This document shows positions 17,710 to 27,632 of a stretch of 64,000 nucleotides of DNA, piece by piece. The stretch comes from an uncultured Flavobacteriaceae bacterium. Its GTDB lineage: Bacteria; Bacteroidota; Bacteroidia; Flavobacteriales; Flavobacteriaceae. Position 1 is the stretch's first letter; every line of letters starts with the position of its first letter. The DNA lies in the NCBI GenBank assembly GCA_947500575.1, contig CANMSI010000002.1, forward strand, positions 682,001-746,000, given 5' to 3'. Below the pieces are notes generated by a model. It saw nothing but the letters and a program-made list of their open reading frames with translations, searched no databases and was not told where the DNA came from. A program made the translations under genes and the position numbers.

Positions 17710-19620
17710 CTATTTATAACTTCTTACTAATGGTTTTACAAACTCAAATTCCAATGCTTCTTTATGTAGTTTAAAATCTCCTTTGTCATATTCCCAAGCA
17801 GATACATAGGAATACGCCTCATCTACGCGTACGGCTTCACCTTCTTCTGTTTGGAATTCTTCCCGAAAATGCGCACCGCAAGATTCATCTCGCTCAAGCG
17901 CATCTGTACACATTAAAATTCCTAGTTCTATAAAATCTGCCAATCGCAATGCTTTTTCCAATTCTGTATTTAATTCATTACTATCTCCTGTAACCTTTAC
18001 ATCGCTCCAAAAGCCATCTTTAATTCCTTTTATTTGTACAATAGCTTTTTCCAAACCTGCTCTATTTCGACTCATAGCGCACTTTTGCCACATAACTTTA
18101 CCCAATTCCCTATGAAAATGGTCAACCGTCTTTGTGCCATTTATTGCCAGAATACGATCAATATTTGATTTTACTTCTTGCTCGGCTTTATCAAATTCAG
18201 GATGTTCTGTGGAAGGATGGTCTACCCTAATTTCATCGGCTAAATAATTATTAATTGTATTGGGAAGTATAAAATACCCATCAACACTTGCTTGCAACAA
18301 TGAATTTGCACCTAATCGATTAGCACCATGATCTGAGAAATTACATTCTCCCACGGCATATAGTCCTGGAATGGTAGTCATTAATTCATAATCCACCCAA
18401 AGACCACCCATGGAGAAATGCGCTGCTGGCGAAATTTGCATTGGTTCTTTATAAGCATCAATTCCAGTAATCTTTTTGTACATTTTAAAGAGGTTACCAT
18501 AGCGGTCTTTTATAGTATCCAAACCAAATTTTTCAATGGCGTGTTTAAAATCGAGATAAACGGCATTCTTTAGTCTTCCCACTCCGTAACCAGCATCAAT
18601 TCGCTCTTTAGCAGCTCTAGAGGCAATATCTCTAGGAGCCAAATTTCCAAAACTAGGGTAGCGTCGTTCCAAGTAATAATCTCTTTCAGCTTCTGGAATA
18701 TCATTTGCTTTTCTAGTATCTTCTTTCTGATTTGGCACCCAAATTCGTCCATCGTTCCGCAAGGATTCAGACATTAGCGTAAGTTTTGACTGTGCTTCAC
18801 TAGATTGTGGTAAAGCAGTTGGGTGTATCTGGGTAAAACTTGGAGCCCCAAAAAACGCCCCTTTTTTATGGGCTTTCCATAAAGCACTACCATTACAGCC
18901 AATGGCCAGGGTAGATAGTCTAAATACTCTAGAGTAACCTCCTGTTGCTAAAACCACAGCATCGGCTGCATATCGTTTGAGTTCACCTGTTACCAAATCA
19001 CGAATAATAATGCCTTTTGCTTTTCCCTCAATTACGACAAGGTCTAACATCTCACTACGCGGAAACATTTCTACTTTTTTAGCACGTACCATCTTATACA
19101 GTTGTGAATAAGCCGCCATTAATAATTGTTGTCCGGTTTGCCCTCTTGCATAAAAGGTTCTCTGTACTTGTACACCTCCAAAACTTCGGTTTACTAACGT
19201 ACCGCCATACTCTCTCGCAAAAGGAACCCCTTGCTGCACATAATGGTCTATAAGTGGCGCCGAAAGTTCTGCAAGTCTATACGTATTCGCTTCCCTAGAA
19301 CGAAAATCACCTCCTTTTAAAGTATCATAAAACATGCGCCAAACACTATCGCCATCATGCTGATAATTCTTAGCGGCATTAATACCACCTTGAGCCGCTA
19401 CAGAATGTGCACGCCTGGCTGAATCTTGATAACAAAAGCATTTAATATCGTAGCCCAACTCCGCCAATGTTGAGGCTGCACCAGCACCTGATAATCCTGA
19501 GCCAACTACGATTACACTAAGTTTCTTCTTATTCGCAGGATTTATCAATTGTGATTTCACTTGATAATTTCGCCATTTATCTTGAAGGTTTCCTTCTGGA
19601 ATTTTTGCGTCTAATTTCAT
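17710..19620 (-). CDS. sdhA: Succinate dehydrogenase / fumarate reductase flavoprotein subunit
   Basis: A 636-residue catalytic subunit interconverting succinate and fumarate on the cytoplasmic side of the inner membrane. The FAD-binding [10 protein letters not shown] lies at about 40-49, and [15 protein letters not shown] contains H72, the expected site of covalent FAD. Downstream are HPTALPQ, the [18 protein letters not shown] active-site region, [10 protein letters not shown] and [23 protein letters not shown]. The length is that of the long type-B FrdA/SdhA proteins of Bacteroidetes and Bacillus. It lies 9 bp after sdhC and 6 bp before sdhB. Confidence 0.97.
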   Translation of the reverse strand: MKLDAKIPEGNLQDKWRNYQVKSQLINPANKKKLSVIVVGSGLSGAGAASTLAELGYDIKCFCYQDSARRAHSVAAQGGINAAKNYQHDGDSVWRMFYDTLKGGDFRSREANTYRLAELSAPLIDHYVQQGVPFAREYGGTLVNRSFGGVQVQRTFYARGQTGQQLLMAAYSQLYKMVRAKKVEMFPRSEMLDLVVIEGKAKGIIIRDLVTGELKRYAADAVVLATGGYSRVFRLSTLAIGCNGSALWKAHKKGAFFGAPSFTQIHPTALPQSSEAQSKLTLMSESLRNDGRIWVPNQKEDTRKANDIPEAERDYYLERRYPSFGNLAPRDIASRAAKERIDAGYGVGRLKNAVYLDFKHAIEKFGLDTIKDRYGNLFKMYKKITGIDAYKEPMQISPAAHFSMGGLWVDYELMTTIPGLYAVGECNFSDHGANRLGANSLLQASVDGYFILPNTINNYLADEIRVDHPSTEHPEFDKAEQEVKSNIDRILAINGTKTVDHFHRELGKVMWQKCAMSRNRAGLEKAIVQIKGIKDGFWSDVKVTGDSNELNTELEKALRLADFIELGILMCTDALERDESCGAHFREEFQTEEGEAVRVDEAYSYVSAWEYDKGDFKLHKEALEFEFVKPLVRSYK

Positions 19621-19629
19621 CTTCCTACA

Positions 19630-20298
19630 CTATTTCAAATAAACAATAAAAGGTATAATTCCAAAACCTATACCCATAATAATGGCATAGACCAATGCTA
19701 CCTTTGCAACAAGACGAAGCCCTTTTTTATGGTAGAATCCTAAGGTTTTAAAAGCGCTTTTGAAACCGTGATACAGATGTAATGCCAACGGGATTGCCAA
19801 AACCGTATAGAAAATAACGTAATAAATATTATGGAATAAGCTACTAGTTACCTCATAGACATCTACGTTTCCTGAAGCATCTACCCCTACGGCATCTCCC
19901 ATTCCTAATTTTATACGAGCCCAAAAATTGGCTAGGTGTACTACAATAAAGAGAAGAATCATAGTGCCAATAAGCCCCATATTCTGCGAAGTCCATGTGC
20001 TGTTCTCCTTGGAATTATTCATCACATATTTTTTAGGGTTTGCTTTTTTATTTCTGATTGTAATCAGCAATGCGTATACCGCATGAAGAATAATAGAGAG
20101 GTATAACAAATAGGCAACAATCTTTATCAACGGGCTTTCACGCAAAGTCGTAGAATAAGAATTATACAATCCTCTTGCCATTTCTTCTGGCAATAATAAG
20201 ATACAATTCGCGGACAAATGTACCACCAAGAAAATACACAAGAACAAACCAGTGCCAGCGATAATGGTTTTTCTGAAAAACAATTGATTAATTGCCAT
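19630..20298 (-). CDS. sdhC: Succinate dehydrogenase / fumarate reductase cytochrome b subunit
   Basis: A 222-residue membrane anchor with five hydrophobic helices, as expected for a type-B complex with a single large anchor subunit carrying two haem b groups. Candidate haem ligands are the histidines in VVHLSAN, ILHAVYAL, VVHLANFW and LHLYHGF. It exchanges electrons with menaquinol/menaquinone. It is followed after 9 bp by sdhA and preceded by the asparaginase gene (17 bp). No separate SdhD is present, which fits this subclass. Confidence 0.94.
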   Translation of the reverse strand: MAINQLFFRKTIIAGTGLFLCIFLVVHLSANCILLLPEEMARGLYNSYSTTLRESPLIKIVAYLLYLSIILHAVYALLITIRNKKANPKKYVMNNSKENSTWTSQNMGLIGTMILLFIVVHLANFWARIKLGMGDAVGVDASGNVDVYEVTSSLFHNIYYVIFYTVLAIPLALHLYHGFKSAFKTLGFYHKKGLRLVAKVALVYAIIMGIGFGIIPFIVYLK

Positions 20299-20315
20299 AA
20301 TCCATTTCTATTAAA

Positions 20316-21386
20316 TTAATACGTATCAAAAAGAGTTTGCATATTACTCAATTTTTCTCCTTTAGAAAGCGCCAACATTAATAGGATTCTGGCCTTCGCC
20401 GGATTTAAATCTCCCGATGCAATGGTATGATAATCATCATCTTTAAATTCATTATCACGCAATACCCATCCTGTTGCTGCACGAGTGCTTCTAACCACAA
20501 ATACCCCATGATTTTCATAGGCGCTTTTTGCCGCTCTCAATATGGCATCGGTCATATTGCCATTACCGACACCGGCAATTACAATACCTTTAGCACCTGC
20601 TTTTACATGCATATTTATTAAATCTGGAGACATATCTGCATAGGCATAAATAATATCCACACGAGGTAATTCTTTAACTCCAGTGATCGAAAACTCACTC
20701 GTATTTCCAAACTTAGTGTTCGGCTCACGAAAAAAGCCCAATCTGCCATAGAACACACCTCCTAACATTCCTTTAATAGGCGATTGAAAACTGTTCACAT
20801 TGGTTGTATTCATTTTACTAACATCGCGAGCAGTGTGTATTTGGTCGTTAAGGGAAACCATTACACCTTTTCCATTTGATTCGGGGTTAGCGGCTATCGC
20901 AACGGCATTGTATAAATTTAATGGGCCTTCTGCACTTATCGAGGTAGAGGAACGCATAGAACCTGTTGTTACCACAGGTTTGTCACTCTTGATTACCAAA
21001 CTCAAAAAGTACGCAGTCTCCTCCAGGGTATCGGTACCATGCGTAATCACAATACCATCTACCTCATCGGAGGCTAGTAATTCGTTAATTCTATTCGCAA
21101 GCTTCAACCATATTTCAATGGACATATCTTGCGAACCTACATTGGAAATTTGTTCACCAGAAACATCTGCGATTTCTTTGATTCCAGGTACAGCATTAAT
21201 CATGGTTTGGATACCAATCTGTGCTGCGGAATAGCTTCCGGAAGTTGCAGATGAAGCTGAGCCAGCGATGGTGCCTCCTGTAGCTAAAATTTTAACATTG
21301 GGAAGTGCTATCTCTTGCCCAAAACTCATAGTAGTTATAGTAACTACCATTAGAAAAACTATCATTTTCATTTTTAGCGCTCTCAT
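20316..21386 (-). CDS. ansB: Type II (periplasmic) L-asparaginase
   Basis: A 356-residue enzyme hydrolysing asparagine to aspartate and ammonia. A signal peptide (MRALKMKMIVFLMVVTITTMSFGQ) sends it to the periplasm. Catalytic motifs are LATGGTIAGSA with the first Thr nucleophile, GSQDMS, and HGTDTLEETAYFL with the second Thr/Asp/Lys network. It is encoded between aspartase and SdhC. It supplies aspartate in the periplasm, where the Dcu carrier encoded in the same operon can import it. This order (asparaginase - aspartase - dicarboxylate carrier) is a coherent route from asparagine to fumarate. Confidence 0.94.
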   Translation of the reverse strand: MRALKMKMIVFLMVVTITTMSFGQEIALPNVKILATGGTIAGSASSATSGSYSAAQIGIQTMINAVPGIKEIADVSGEQISNVGSQDMSIEIWLKLANRINELLASDEVDGIVITHGTDTLEETAYFLSLVIKSDKPVVTTGSMRSSTSISAEGPLNLYNAVAIAANPESNGKGVMVSLNDQIHTARDVSKMNTTNVNSFQSPIKGMLGGVFYGRLGFFREPNTKFGNTSEFSITGVKELPRVDIIYAYADMSPDLINMHVKAGAKGIVIAGVGNGNMTDAILRAAKSAYENHGVFVVRSTRAATGWVLRDNEFKDDDYHTIASGDLNPAKARILLMLALSKGEKLSNMQTLFDTY

Positions 21387-21426
21387 AATAAAATAATTTA
21401 TGTATAACTATTTACGTTTCGAATAA

Positions 21427-22851
21427 TTAGTCTTTCTTATGAAGAGTTGCTGTATACTTGGGATGCATTAGGTTTTCCACACTCAATATTTTGTCCAATT
21501 CTTCTTCGGAAAGCAACTCTTTTTCAAGGACCAGTTCTCGGATGTTTTTTCCTGTAGCAACAGCTTCTTTTCCTAAAACATCACCCATATGATGGCCTAT
21601 ATACGGATTTAAGAAGGTGATGATTCCAACGGAATTAAAAACCATTTGTTTCGTATGTTCTTCATTGGCTTTTATACCATTTATACACTTTTCAGCGAGG
21701 GTAACACAAGCATTGGAGAGCAGTTCAACCGACTCGAACATACATTGTGCAATTACCGGTTCCATCACATTGAGTTGTAATTGACCCGCTTCTGCAGCAA
21801 AAGAAATCGTAACGTCATTGCCAATAATCTTAAAGCAAACTTGGTTAACTACTTCGGGGATAACTGGATTTACTTTAGCCGGCATAATGGAGGAACCTGC
21901 CTGCATTTCAGGTAGGTTAATCTCATTAAATCCACAACGCGGTCCAGATGATAACAAGCGTAAATCATTACATATTTTAGATAGCTTTACACCCGTACGT
22001 TTTAAAGCGCCAGAAATCATTACATAAGCACCACAATCTGAAGTGGCTTCTATTAAATTTGTAGCTGGCACAAAACTAGCTTTGGTAAATTGTTGCAGGT
22101 ATCCTATAGATAATTCTGTGAACCCATCTGGTGCGTTTACACCTGTGCCTATTGCAGTAGCCCCTAAATTGACTTCTAAAATAAGGTCACGACAATGTTT
22201 TAGGTTTTTTGTTTCTTCTTTTAAATTTGTTGACCAAGCACCAAACTCATCACCCAAAGACATAGGAACAGCGTCTTGTAATTGGGTTCTCCCCATTTTA
22301 AGGACATTTTTAAATTCTGCTGCCTTTCTATCTAGACTTGTTGTTAAAACGTTAATACGTTCTAACAATTGGTTCATATAATAATATACGGCAACTCTAA
22401 ATGCGGTTGGGTATGCATCATTGGTAGACTGTGATTTGTTCACATGGTCGTTGGGATGTAAGATATCATAGTTTCCTTTTTCATGACCATTCAGTTCTAA
22501 AGCAACATTGGCAATTACTTCATTGGCATTCATGTTTACGGAAGTTCCAGCACCGCCTTGAAACACATCCGAAGGAAAAAATAATGTGTATCTCTTTAGG
22601 TTATCTAATATATGGTCACAGGCTTTTAGAATCATATCTGCTTTCTCAGCAGGGATAGTTCCTATTTCTTTATTAGCAGCTGCGCAGGCTTTTTTGGTCA
22701 ACATTAAACCTTTTACAAAAATTGGGAAATCTCCTATTTTTGAGTTCGATATTTTAAAATTGTCAACGGCTCTTTTCGTATGCACCCCATAATAGAGTTC
22801 ATCGTAGAGTTCCATTTTTCCTAATAGATCTTCTTCAGTTCTTGTTTTCAT
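21427..22851 (-). CDS. aspA: Aspartate ammonia-lyase
   Basis: A 474-residue enzyme of the aspartase/fumarase superfamily, aspartate to fumarate plus ammonia. It carries the signature [15 protein letters not shown] with the flexible catalytic SS loop, [18 protein letters not shown] (substrate binding) and [11 protein letters not shown]. The N-terminal [23 protein letters not shown] and the overall length favour aspartase over class II fumarase. The operon context with asparaginase and Dcu agrees. It lies 20 bp downstream of the dcu gene and 40 bp upstream of ansB. Confidence 0.92.
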   Translation of the reverse strand: MKTRTEEDLLGKMELYDELYYGVHTKRAVDNFKISNSKIGDFPIFVKGLMLTKKACAAANKEIGTIPAEKADMILKACDHILDNLKRYTLFFPSDVFQGGAGTSVNMNANEVIANVALELNGHEKGNYDILHPNDHVNKSQSTNDAYPTAFRVAVYYYMNQLLERINVLTTSLDRKAAEFKNVLKMGRTQLQDAVPMSLGDEFGAWSTNLKEETKNLKHCRDLILEVNLGATAIGTGVNAPDGFTELSIGYLQQFTKASFVPATNLIEATSDCGAYVMISGALKRTGVKLSKICNDLRLLSSGPRCGFNEINLPEMQAGSSIMPAKVNPVIPEVVNQVCFKIIGNDVTISFAAEAGQLQLNVMEPVIAQCMFESVELLSNACVTLAEKCINGIKANEEHTKQMVFNSVGIITFLNPYIGHHMGDVLGKEAVATGKNIRELVLEKELLSEEELDKILSVENLMHPKYTATLHKKD

Positions 22852-22871
22852 AAGCTTTTTCTTTTCCTGAT

Positions 22872-24182
22872 TTATAATACGATACTTCCTATTAAAAATC
22901 CAAATAGTACACTAGAAGCGATGGTCACTATACCCGGAATAATAAAGGAATGATTAAATACATATTTACCTATTCTAGTAGTTCCTGTATCATCCATTTC
23001 TACCGCAGCCAAAAGGGTAGGATAGGTTGGCAATACAAACAAAGCACTTACTGCTGCAAATGAGGCTATAGCAGCTACAGGACTAACTCCCAAGGCCAAT
23101 GCTGCAGGCATCAAAGCCGTTGTAGTAGCAGCTTGGGAGTACAACAACATACTAGCAAAGAACAACACTACAGCAAGTAACCAAGCGTATTCGTTCAACA
23201 TACCTCCAGCTGCTTCTTTAATTTCTTCGATATGGTTACTGACAAAAGTGTCCCCCAACCATGCTACTCCCAATACACAAATAGCAGCACTCATGCCTGA
23301 TTTAAAAGTTGACATACTTGGGATATCTGCCATTTTAAGTTTACAAACCAGTGCAATAACCGTTGCAGCCAACAACATAACCGCCATGATCGCTTCATTA
23401 CGTGGAATTGTAGGGTTTTCAATCAAGCCTACTTTCTTAGAAATAAGCGTAGCATAGGTAACTATGATGGCTATAGCAACCAAAAAGATACCAACAGACC
23501 GTTTGGCCTCTTTGGTGTCTTTATGCGTTTCGGTACTTTTCTGTTTTACCAAACCTGCTTTTAAACGTTCTTGATATATAGGGTCTTGGTCCAGTGGTTT
23601 ACCCAATTTATTTGCTACAACAGCACCTACAACACATGCTAAAATCGTGGAAGGAATAGCTACCGCCAATAGCTGTAGATACGAAACTCCCAGTGGTTCT
23701 AGAAAACTAGCGAAAATTACCACCGCAGCTGAGATAGGCGAAGCCGTTATGGCAATTTGCGAAGCCACTACCGAAATACTTAAAGGTTTTGAAGGTCGTA
23801 CATTCCCTTCTTTTGAAACTTCTACAATAACCGGCAAAGCTGCATAAGCGGTGTGCCCCGTACCTGCCAACAAGGTCATAAAATAAGTTACAGTTGGACC
23901 TAAAAAAGTAACTCGTTTCGGATTTTTTCGAAGTAAGGATTCTGAGAGATGCACAAGATAATCTAAGCCTCCAGCCTTTTGCATTGCGGCAATGGCAGAG
24001 ATCACTGCCATTATAATCAAAATAACATCTACAGGTACCGACCCTGCTTCCAACCCAAAGATTAAAGTCAATACTACCACACCAGCGCCACCGGCGTAGC
24101 CAATACCGATACCTCCCATTTTAGACCCTAAGAAAATAAAAAAGAGAACGACGAGTAATTCTATCCAAATCATAGTATGCAA
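22872..24182 (-). CDS. Anaerobic C4-dicarboxylate transporter (Dcu family)
   Basis: A 436-residue inner-membrane carrier with about ten to twelve hydrophobic segments. Family features include [22 protein letters not shown] near the N-terminus, [15 protein letters not shown] and [18 protein letters not shown]. The C-terminal part has the conserved [14 protein letters not shown]. DcuA/DcuB exchange aspartate or fumarate for succinate during fumarate respiration; whether this is A- or B-type is not decided. It starts the metabolic part of the operon, 47 bp downstream of a small Spy-like gene. Confidence 0.92.
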   Translation of the reverse strand: MHTMIWIELLVVLFFIFLGSKMGGIGIGYAGGAGVVVLTLIFGLEAGSVPVDVILIIMAVISAIAAMQKAGGLDYLVHLSESLLRKNPKRVTFLGPTVTYFMTLLAGTGHTAYAALPVIVEVSKEGNVRPSKPLSISVVASQIAITASPISAAVVIFASFLEPLGVSYLQLLAVAIPSTILACVVGAVVANKLGKPLDQDPIYQERLKAGLVKQKSTETHKDTKEAKRSVGIFLVAIAIIVTYATLISKKVGLIENPTIPRNEAIMAVMLLAATVIALVCKLKMADIPSMSTFKSGMSAAICVLGVAWLGDTFVSNHIEEIKEAAGGMLNEYAWLLAVVLFFASMLLYSQAATTTALMPAALALGVSPVAAIASFAAVSALFVLPTYPTLLAAVEMDDTGTTRIGKYVFNHSFIIPGIVTIASSVLFGFLIGSIVL

Positions 24183-24229
24183 AATTTATAATTTATAATC
24201 TGTTTTATTTAGTGTTATAAAATGTCACC

Positions 24230-24649
24230 CTATTTCACATTCAAACCTGCTTTAAGAACAACTGCCTTAATAATGGCTTTCCATGTTTTTTGGTGTATTT
24301 CTAACTGTTTCTGGTCTAGAATCTCTTTTACATCAGTTTCCATCAATACCACCCGTTCTTGTAGCTTGGACTTCATTTGGTCTGCACTAATTTTATTTTT
24401 ACTCCCTCTGAGTTGCTCCATTTTTAAGGCGTGATATTCTACTATTTTAAGATAATCTTCCCTTAACTTTCCTTTAATTTTCATTTCATCCATGCGGTCT
24501 TCATACCATAATTTTTGAAGCTCTTTATCATTGGATGTAAATACAGATACCTTGTATTCAAGTTGTTCTTTTTGGTCTTCCGTCAAGTCTTGTGCGTTGC
24601 TACTTGATAGGGAAATTATCATTAGGAGAAAGAATAGTAGTTGTTTCAT
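24230..24649 (-). CDS. Small periplasmic helical protein (Spy-like), heads the fumarate operon
   Basis: A 139-residue protein with a clear signal peptide (to SSSNAQ) and an all-helical, charged mature part. It resembles the product at 50150-50560: the blocks KLREDYLKIVEYHALKMEQL and EILDQKQLEIHQKTWKAIIKA correspond to EKREEYYNIILYHTFKMTRL and AILDKKQYAYYLDIYNKILKS. The two are therefore paralogues. Size, location and helical heptads recall Spy/CpxP periplasmic chaperone-like proteins, but no LTxxQ repeat pair is clear. It lies 47 bp upstream of dcu and is the first gene of that operon. Confidence 0.7.
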   Translation of the reverse strand: MKQLLFFLLMIISLSSSNAQDLTEDQKEQLEYKVSVFTSNDKELQKLWYEDRMDEMKIKGKLREDYLKIVEYHALKMEQLRGSKNKISADQMKSKLQERVVLMETDVKEILDQKQLEIHQKTWKAIIKAVVLKAGLNVK

Positions 24650-24803
24650 GACTTTGCTTTTAAATTTTATTTAACATCATCCTGTTCATTAAAAGTAACC
24701 TTTTTTTGGATTGAACTGGGTTGAACAAAAGTGTTAAAAAATGTTAAAAAAAAATACTTACCTAAACAAATCTTTAAGCTTAATTTAAATTACAATAAAC
24801 CAC

Positions 24804-25325
24804 CTACAACAATAGACTTTTAGTACATAATTGACCCAAGTAACGTATGGTGCTTCTATTCATAGATTTCATCATAATAGAAGAATTTCCACTATTATAT
24901 ACATTTATGATAAATTCTATTCTTTCATTATCTTTCTTACTACTTATTTTCAAAGTAACCTTTTTAGATGTATCATCAAGCGTAACACTATAATCATCAA
25001 TATACCCATCAAAACTAACTCCACCATTATTTCCATATCCACCGCTCGTATGCACTTTGCCAAAATATGGAATAGAAGTATAAATACTATCCATCGTTAT
25101 TTCTATGTAATAACTATGGCCACTTACATTAATAGAAGGTCCTCCATTAGGTATAACTTTGTTAATTTCGAATAGGTACTTTTTAAATTCGACTATTTCC
25201 TTGATTTGCAAGTACTCTTTTTGAGATTTTTCTTCTTTTAATTGCTTCCGCTTTTCTTTTGATTGTCCCACTAATATGTTTAACCCAAACATAAAAAGCA
25301 ATAATAAAATAATCTTAGTTTTCAT
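24804..25325 (-). CDS. DUF4251-family periplasmic protein
   Basis: A 173-residue protein with signal peptide (MKTKIILLLLFMFGLNILVGQ), a lysine/glutamate-rich helix, then a beta-rich domain. The sequence includes FEINKVIPNGGPSINVSGHSYYIE, the SIPYFGKVHTSGGYG motif, GVSFDGYIDDYSV and a C-terminal strand ending NRSTIRYLG. The G-x-S-(V/L)-N/Y-L and PYFG motifs identify the Bacteroidetes-specific DUF4251 family, whose function is unknown. A 32-codon membrane peptide frame lies 19 bp upstream on the same strand. Confidence 0.8.
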   Translation of the reverse strand: MKTKIILLLLFMFGLNILVGQSKEKRKQLKEEKSQKEYLQIKEIVEFKKYLFEINKVIPNGGPSINVSGHSYYIEITMDSIYTSIPYFGKVHTSGGYGNNGGVSFDGYIDDYSVTLDDTSKKVTLKISSKKDNERIEFIINVYNSGNSSIMMKSMNRSTIRYLGQLCTKSLLL

Positions 25326-25344
25326 GATTTCAATGATTTAGATG

Positions 25345-25443
25345 TTATTGTTCGTCATTTGTTTTGTTTAATCCGCCTATTCCAATACCCACTAGAATTA
25401 AAAGCGGTATGATCAGTTTTAAAAATGATATTATTAATTCCAT
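25345..25443 (-). CDS. Possible 32-residue single-span membrane peptide
   Basis: ATG (complement of 25441-25443) to TAA (25345-25347) gives a 32-residue peptide: a short acidic N-terminus, one strongly hydrophobic helix (LKLIIPLLILVGIGIGG) and a polar, acidic C-terminal tail (KTNDEQ). The gene ends 19 bp before the DUF4251 start and may be cotranscribed. The clean one-helix design resembles known bacterial micro-membrane proteins. Chance cannot be ruled out from one genome. Confidence 0.45.
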   Translation of the reverse strand: MELIISFLKLIIPLLILVGIGIGGLNKTNDEQ

Positions 25444-25707
25444 GATGTAAGTTTATAGAGTTCAACAGCATTTTTTTATACCACAAAGATGCGCTAATGT
25501 ATGCATCAAGATCATGTATTATTGCGTGAAATATCCAAAACAGCACCTGAAACGACTTTTTTTCTATCTGACATAATTTGTCAAGAAGGAAAGGTACTCT
25601 CTAGCCCTTTTTTTTTTAAAAATCGCCTCACTATTTAGTTTAGTTGTTTCACTTTCAATTTTAGCACTTTGAGTCATAATTATCAATTTCAACCTGAACA
25701 ACAGTGG

Positions 25708-25715
25708 TACTTTTG
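25708..25715 (+). promoter_or_regulatory. Candidate -7 box (TACTTTTG) of the lipoprotein gene at 25740
   Basis: TACTTTTG fits TAnnTTTG exactly, 24 bp before the ATG. The -33 element is not clear. Confidence 0.45.
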
Positions 25716-25739
25716 AAATGCAATTAAAAACTAGAAATC

Positions 25740-26381
25740 ATGAGAAATGTAATTACAGTCTTTGGTATAAGTATATTAATTACTCTATTGTTTGGATGCT
25801 CATCCGTTAAAGTAACTGATTCATGGAGAGGTATTAAAACTTTGGGCATTAAGGACAAAAACGTTTTGGTAGTAAGCAAAACCCAGGACCGAAGTCTTCA
25901 AATTCGCTTTGAGAACGATTTGGTCAAAGAGCTTCATGAAAACGGATTTAATGCTATTGAAAATCATATAAGATTTCCATTTAGTGACCCAACGGAGAAG
26001 GTAGAAAAAGACAAAATCAAAGAGGTCATTACACAGCTGTGCAACCATAACATTGACGTGGTCATTGCATCACATTTGGTAGACTCAAAAAAGTATACCA
26101 CACTGGTAACTAGCGAAGAAACTATATATCTAGAGCCGTTTCCCTATCGCTACAGAGGGTATCGAAGCTTTTATGGGTATTCAGGTTTGTACTACACCCG
26201 GTATCATACAAGCAAGCAGGAAGGCGTAACCTATGTACTTGAAACCTTGGTATATGATTTGACCTTGCCCGATGAAAAGCAGTTAATATATGTAATTACT
26301 TCTGAAGTAGCTAACCCAAGTAACCTGAGTGTAACCTCAGAAGATTTTTCAAAAAGTTTGGTTAAAAACTTACTTCAATAA
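25740..26381 (+). CDS. Putative lipoprotein, member of the three-copy family (copy 2)
   Basis: A 213-residue lipoprotein with signal peptide and lipobox LLFGCSS (C20). The mature part begins VKVTDSWRG, then KNVLVVSKTQDRSLQIRFENDLVKEL, GFNAIENHIRFPF and DVVIASHLVDSK, which match the layout of copies 1 and 3. A Tyr/Arg-rich insertion (RYRGYRSFYGYSGLYYTRY) interrupts the C-terminal half. The function is unknown; the alpha/beta pattern suggests a small ligand-binding domain held at a membrane. It is a single gene with its own -7 box and a strong terminator 59 bp after its stop. Confidence 0.78.
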   Translation: MRNVITVFGISILITLLFGCSSVKVTDSWRGIKTLGIKDKNVLVVSKTQDRSLQIRFENDLVKELHENGFNAIENHIRFPFSDPTEKVEKDKIKEVITQLCNHNIDVVIASHLVDSKKYTTLVTSEETIYLEPFPYRYRGYRSFYGYSGLYYTRYHTSKQEGVTYVLETLVYDLTLPDEKQLIYVITSEVANPSNLSVTSEDFSKSLVKNLLQ

Positions 26382-26439
26382 AATAGAGAACCACCAATGA
26401 TTGGTTAGGATTGTGTAGATGGATGATGCTGTTGGTTAG

Positions 26440-26478
26440 CTGCTGGAGGATTCCCCCGAGAACTCCAGCAGTTTTTTT
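26440..26478 (+). terminator. Rho-independent terminator
   Basis: A 9-bp perfect stem CTGCTGGAG (26440-26448) / CTCCAGCAG (26463-26471) followed by seven T residues. It closes the transcript of the lipoprotein gene at 25740. Confidence 0.92.
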
Positions 26479-26524
26479 ATAAACAATCAGTTTAATCCTA
26501 GTAAAAATGAAAGGATTTAAAATT

Positions 26525-26605
26525 ATGGCAAATATATTCAAACGAATTCCTTTAAATTCGTATTCAAACTCCCTTATTAAATTAGCAAAATTCGGATTGT
26601 ATTGA
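26525..26605 (+). CDS. Possible 26-residue leader peptide coupled to the LytS-type kinase
   Basis: ATG at 26525 opens a 26-codon frame encoding a basic, amphipathic peptide (begins MANIFKRIPLNSY). Its TGA (26603-26605) overlaps the TTG start of the kinase in the arrangement TTGA. The kinase has no other usable start codon, because its frame is closed by TAA at 26578. Reinitiation from this small frame would explain translation from TTG. The kinase stop and a possible regulator start overlap as TTGA in the same way at 27624-27627. Confidence 0.35.
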   Translation: MANIFKRIPLNSYSNSLIKLAKFGLY

Positions 26606-27627
26606 AGTCAAAACGCGTAAAACAAAAGGTGCTTTTACCCATTGCTGTGTTCGCAGCATTGCTGCTGACATTGCCTAGAATTTTAACACGCTACAGAATT
26701 ACCAAAGAGCTTACAGATACATTTACGTCGGCCTCTATTAAAGACATCGTCTTTCGCTTCGTTTTTGCCAGCGTACTTTTTTGGTTCGTATTGCAACTGA
26801 ATACAAATTTCAAGTATGGTTTAAATGAAAACCGTAAAAGTACCAGAATAGCGTTACTGATTTTTTTTAACATGCTACTTTTTGCCTTTTCTGTGGGCAT
26901 ATTCAATTATTGCTATCCGATTCTAGTAGGTCAAAATATTTCTAAAAATGAATTGGGTCTAGTGCACTTCGTTTATTTTATCGTCGCCCTGATTCTTGTT
27001 TTTTTTTCTCGCGTACTTCGATATCAGCTCATACATAAAGAAGATGTAATGGAGAAGGAAAGCTTGAAGCAAGAGAAATTAAAAAGTGAGCTTGCCGCTC
27101 TTAAGAATCAGATAAACCCACATTTTTTGTTCAACTCTTTAAACTCACTAAATACTATAGTTCGTGATAATGAAGAAGCCACCACTTTTGTAAACAAACT
27201 ATCCTCATTGTATCGCTACATTTTACAAAGTGGAAGTCAGGATTTAGTGCCGCTAAGTGATGAACTTACTTTTTTAGAAAGTTATGTGCATTTGATAAAA
27301 ACAAGGTATAGAGATCGATTTTCAATTCGCATTCAAATCGATGAGCAATGGCTTACTAGTAAGATTCCTGTTTTATCGCTGCAACTACTGGTTGAAAATG
27401 CAGTGAAGCACAATGAAATTTCAGAACATCAGCCGCTTGAAGTGGGTGTTCTTACGGATGAACATTATTTGATTGTGGAAAATAAAATACAACCCAAAAG
27501 CACCTATGCAGATAGTACAGGGAACGGATTGGCCAATTTGGCGAAACGATATGATCTATTAGAGAATAAGAAAATCGTAATTTCGAATACAAATACTATT
27601 TTTAGGGTAAAACTCCCCTTGAATTGA
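26602..27627 (+). CDS. LytS-type membrane sensor histidine kinase
   Basis: A 341-residue kinase with four hydrophobic helices in the first about 145 residues and a coiled linker. This is followed by the His_kinase domain with the phosphoacceptor region INPHFLFNSLNSLNTIV, then LSSLYRYIL, LQLLVENAVKHNE (N-box) and NGLANLAKRYDLL (G-box). No extracellular sensor domain is visible, so the signal is probably membrane-borne. The start is TTG at 26602, the only possible start in the frame. It is followed immediately by its LytTR regulator with overlapping stop and start. Confidence 0.92.
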   Translation: MKSKRVKQKVLLPIAVFAALLLTLPRILTRYRITKELTDTFTSASIKDIVFRFVFASVLFWFVLQLNTNFKYGLNENRKSTRIALLIFFNMLLFAFSVGIFNYCYPILVGQNISKNELGLVHFVYFIVALILVFFSRVLRYQLIHKEDVMEKESLKQEKLKSELAALKNQINPHFLFNSLNSLNTIVRDNEEATTFVNKLSSLYRYILQSGSQDLVPLSDELTFLESYVHLIKTRYRDRFSIRIQIDEQWLTSKIPVLSLQLLVENAVKHNEISEHQPLEVGVLTDEHYLIVENKIQPKSTYADSTGNGLANLAKRYDLLENKKIVISNTNTIFRVKLPLN

Positions 27628-27632
27628 AACAT

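Noticed and set aside
25355-25546. 63-codon minus-strand frame upstream of the DUF4251 gene
   Set aside because: Composition is not protein-like and it overlaps the better 32-residue membrane peptide in another frame.
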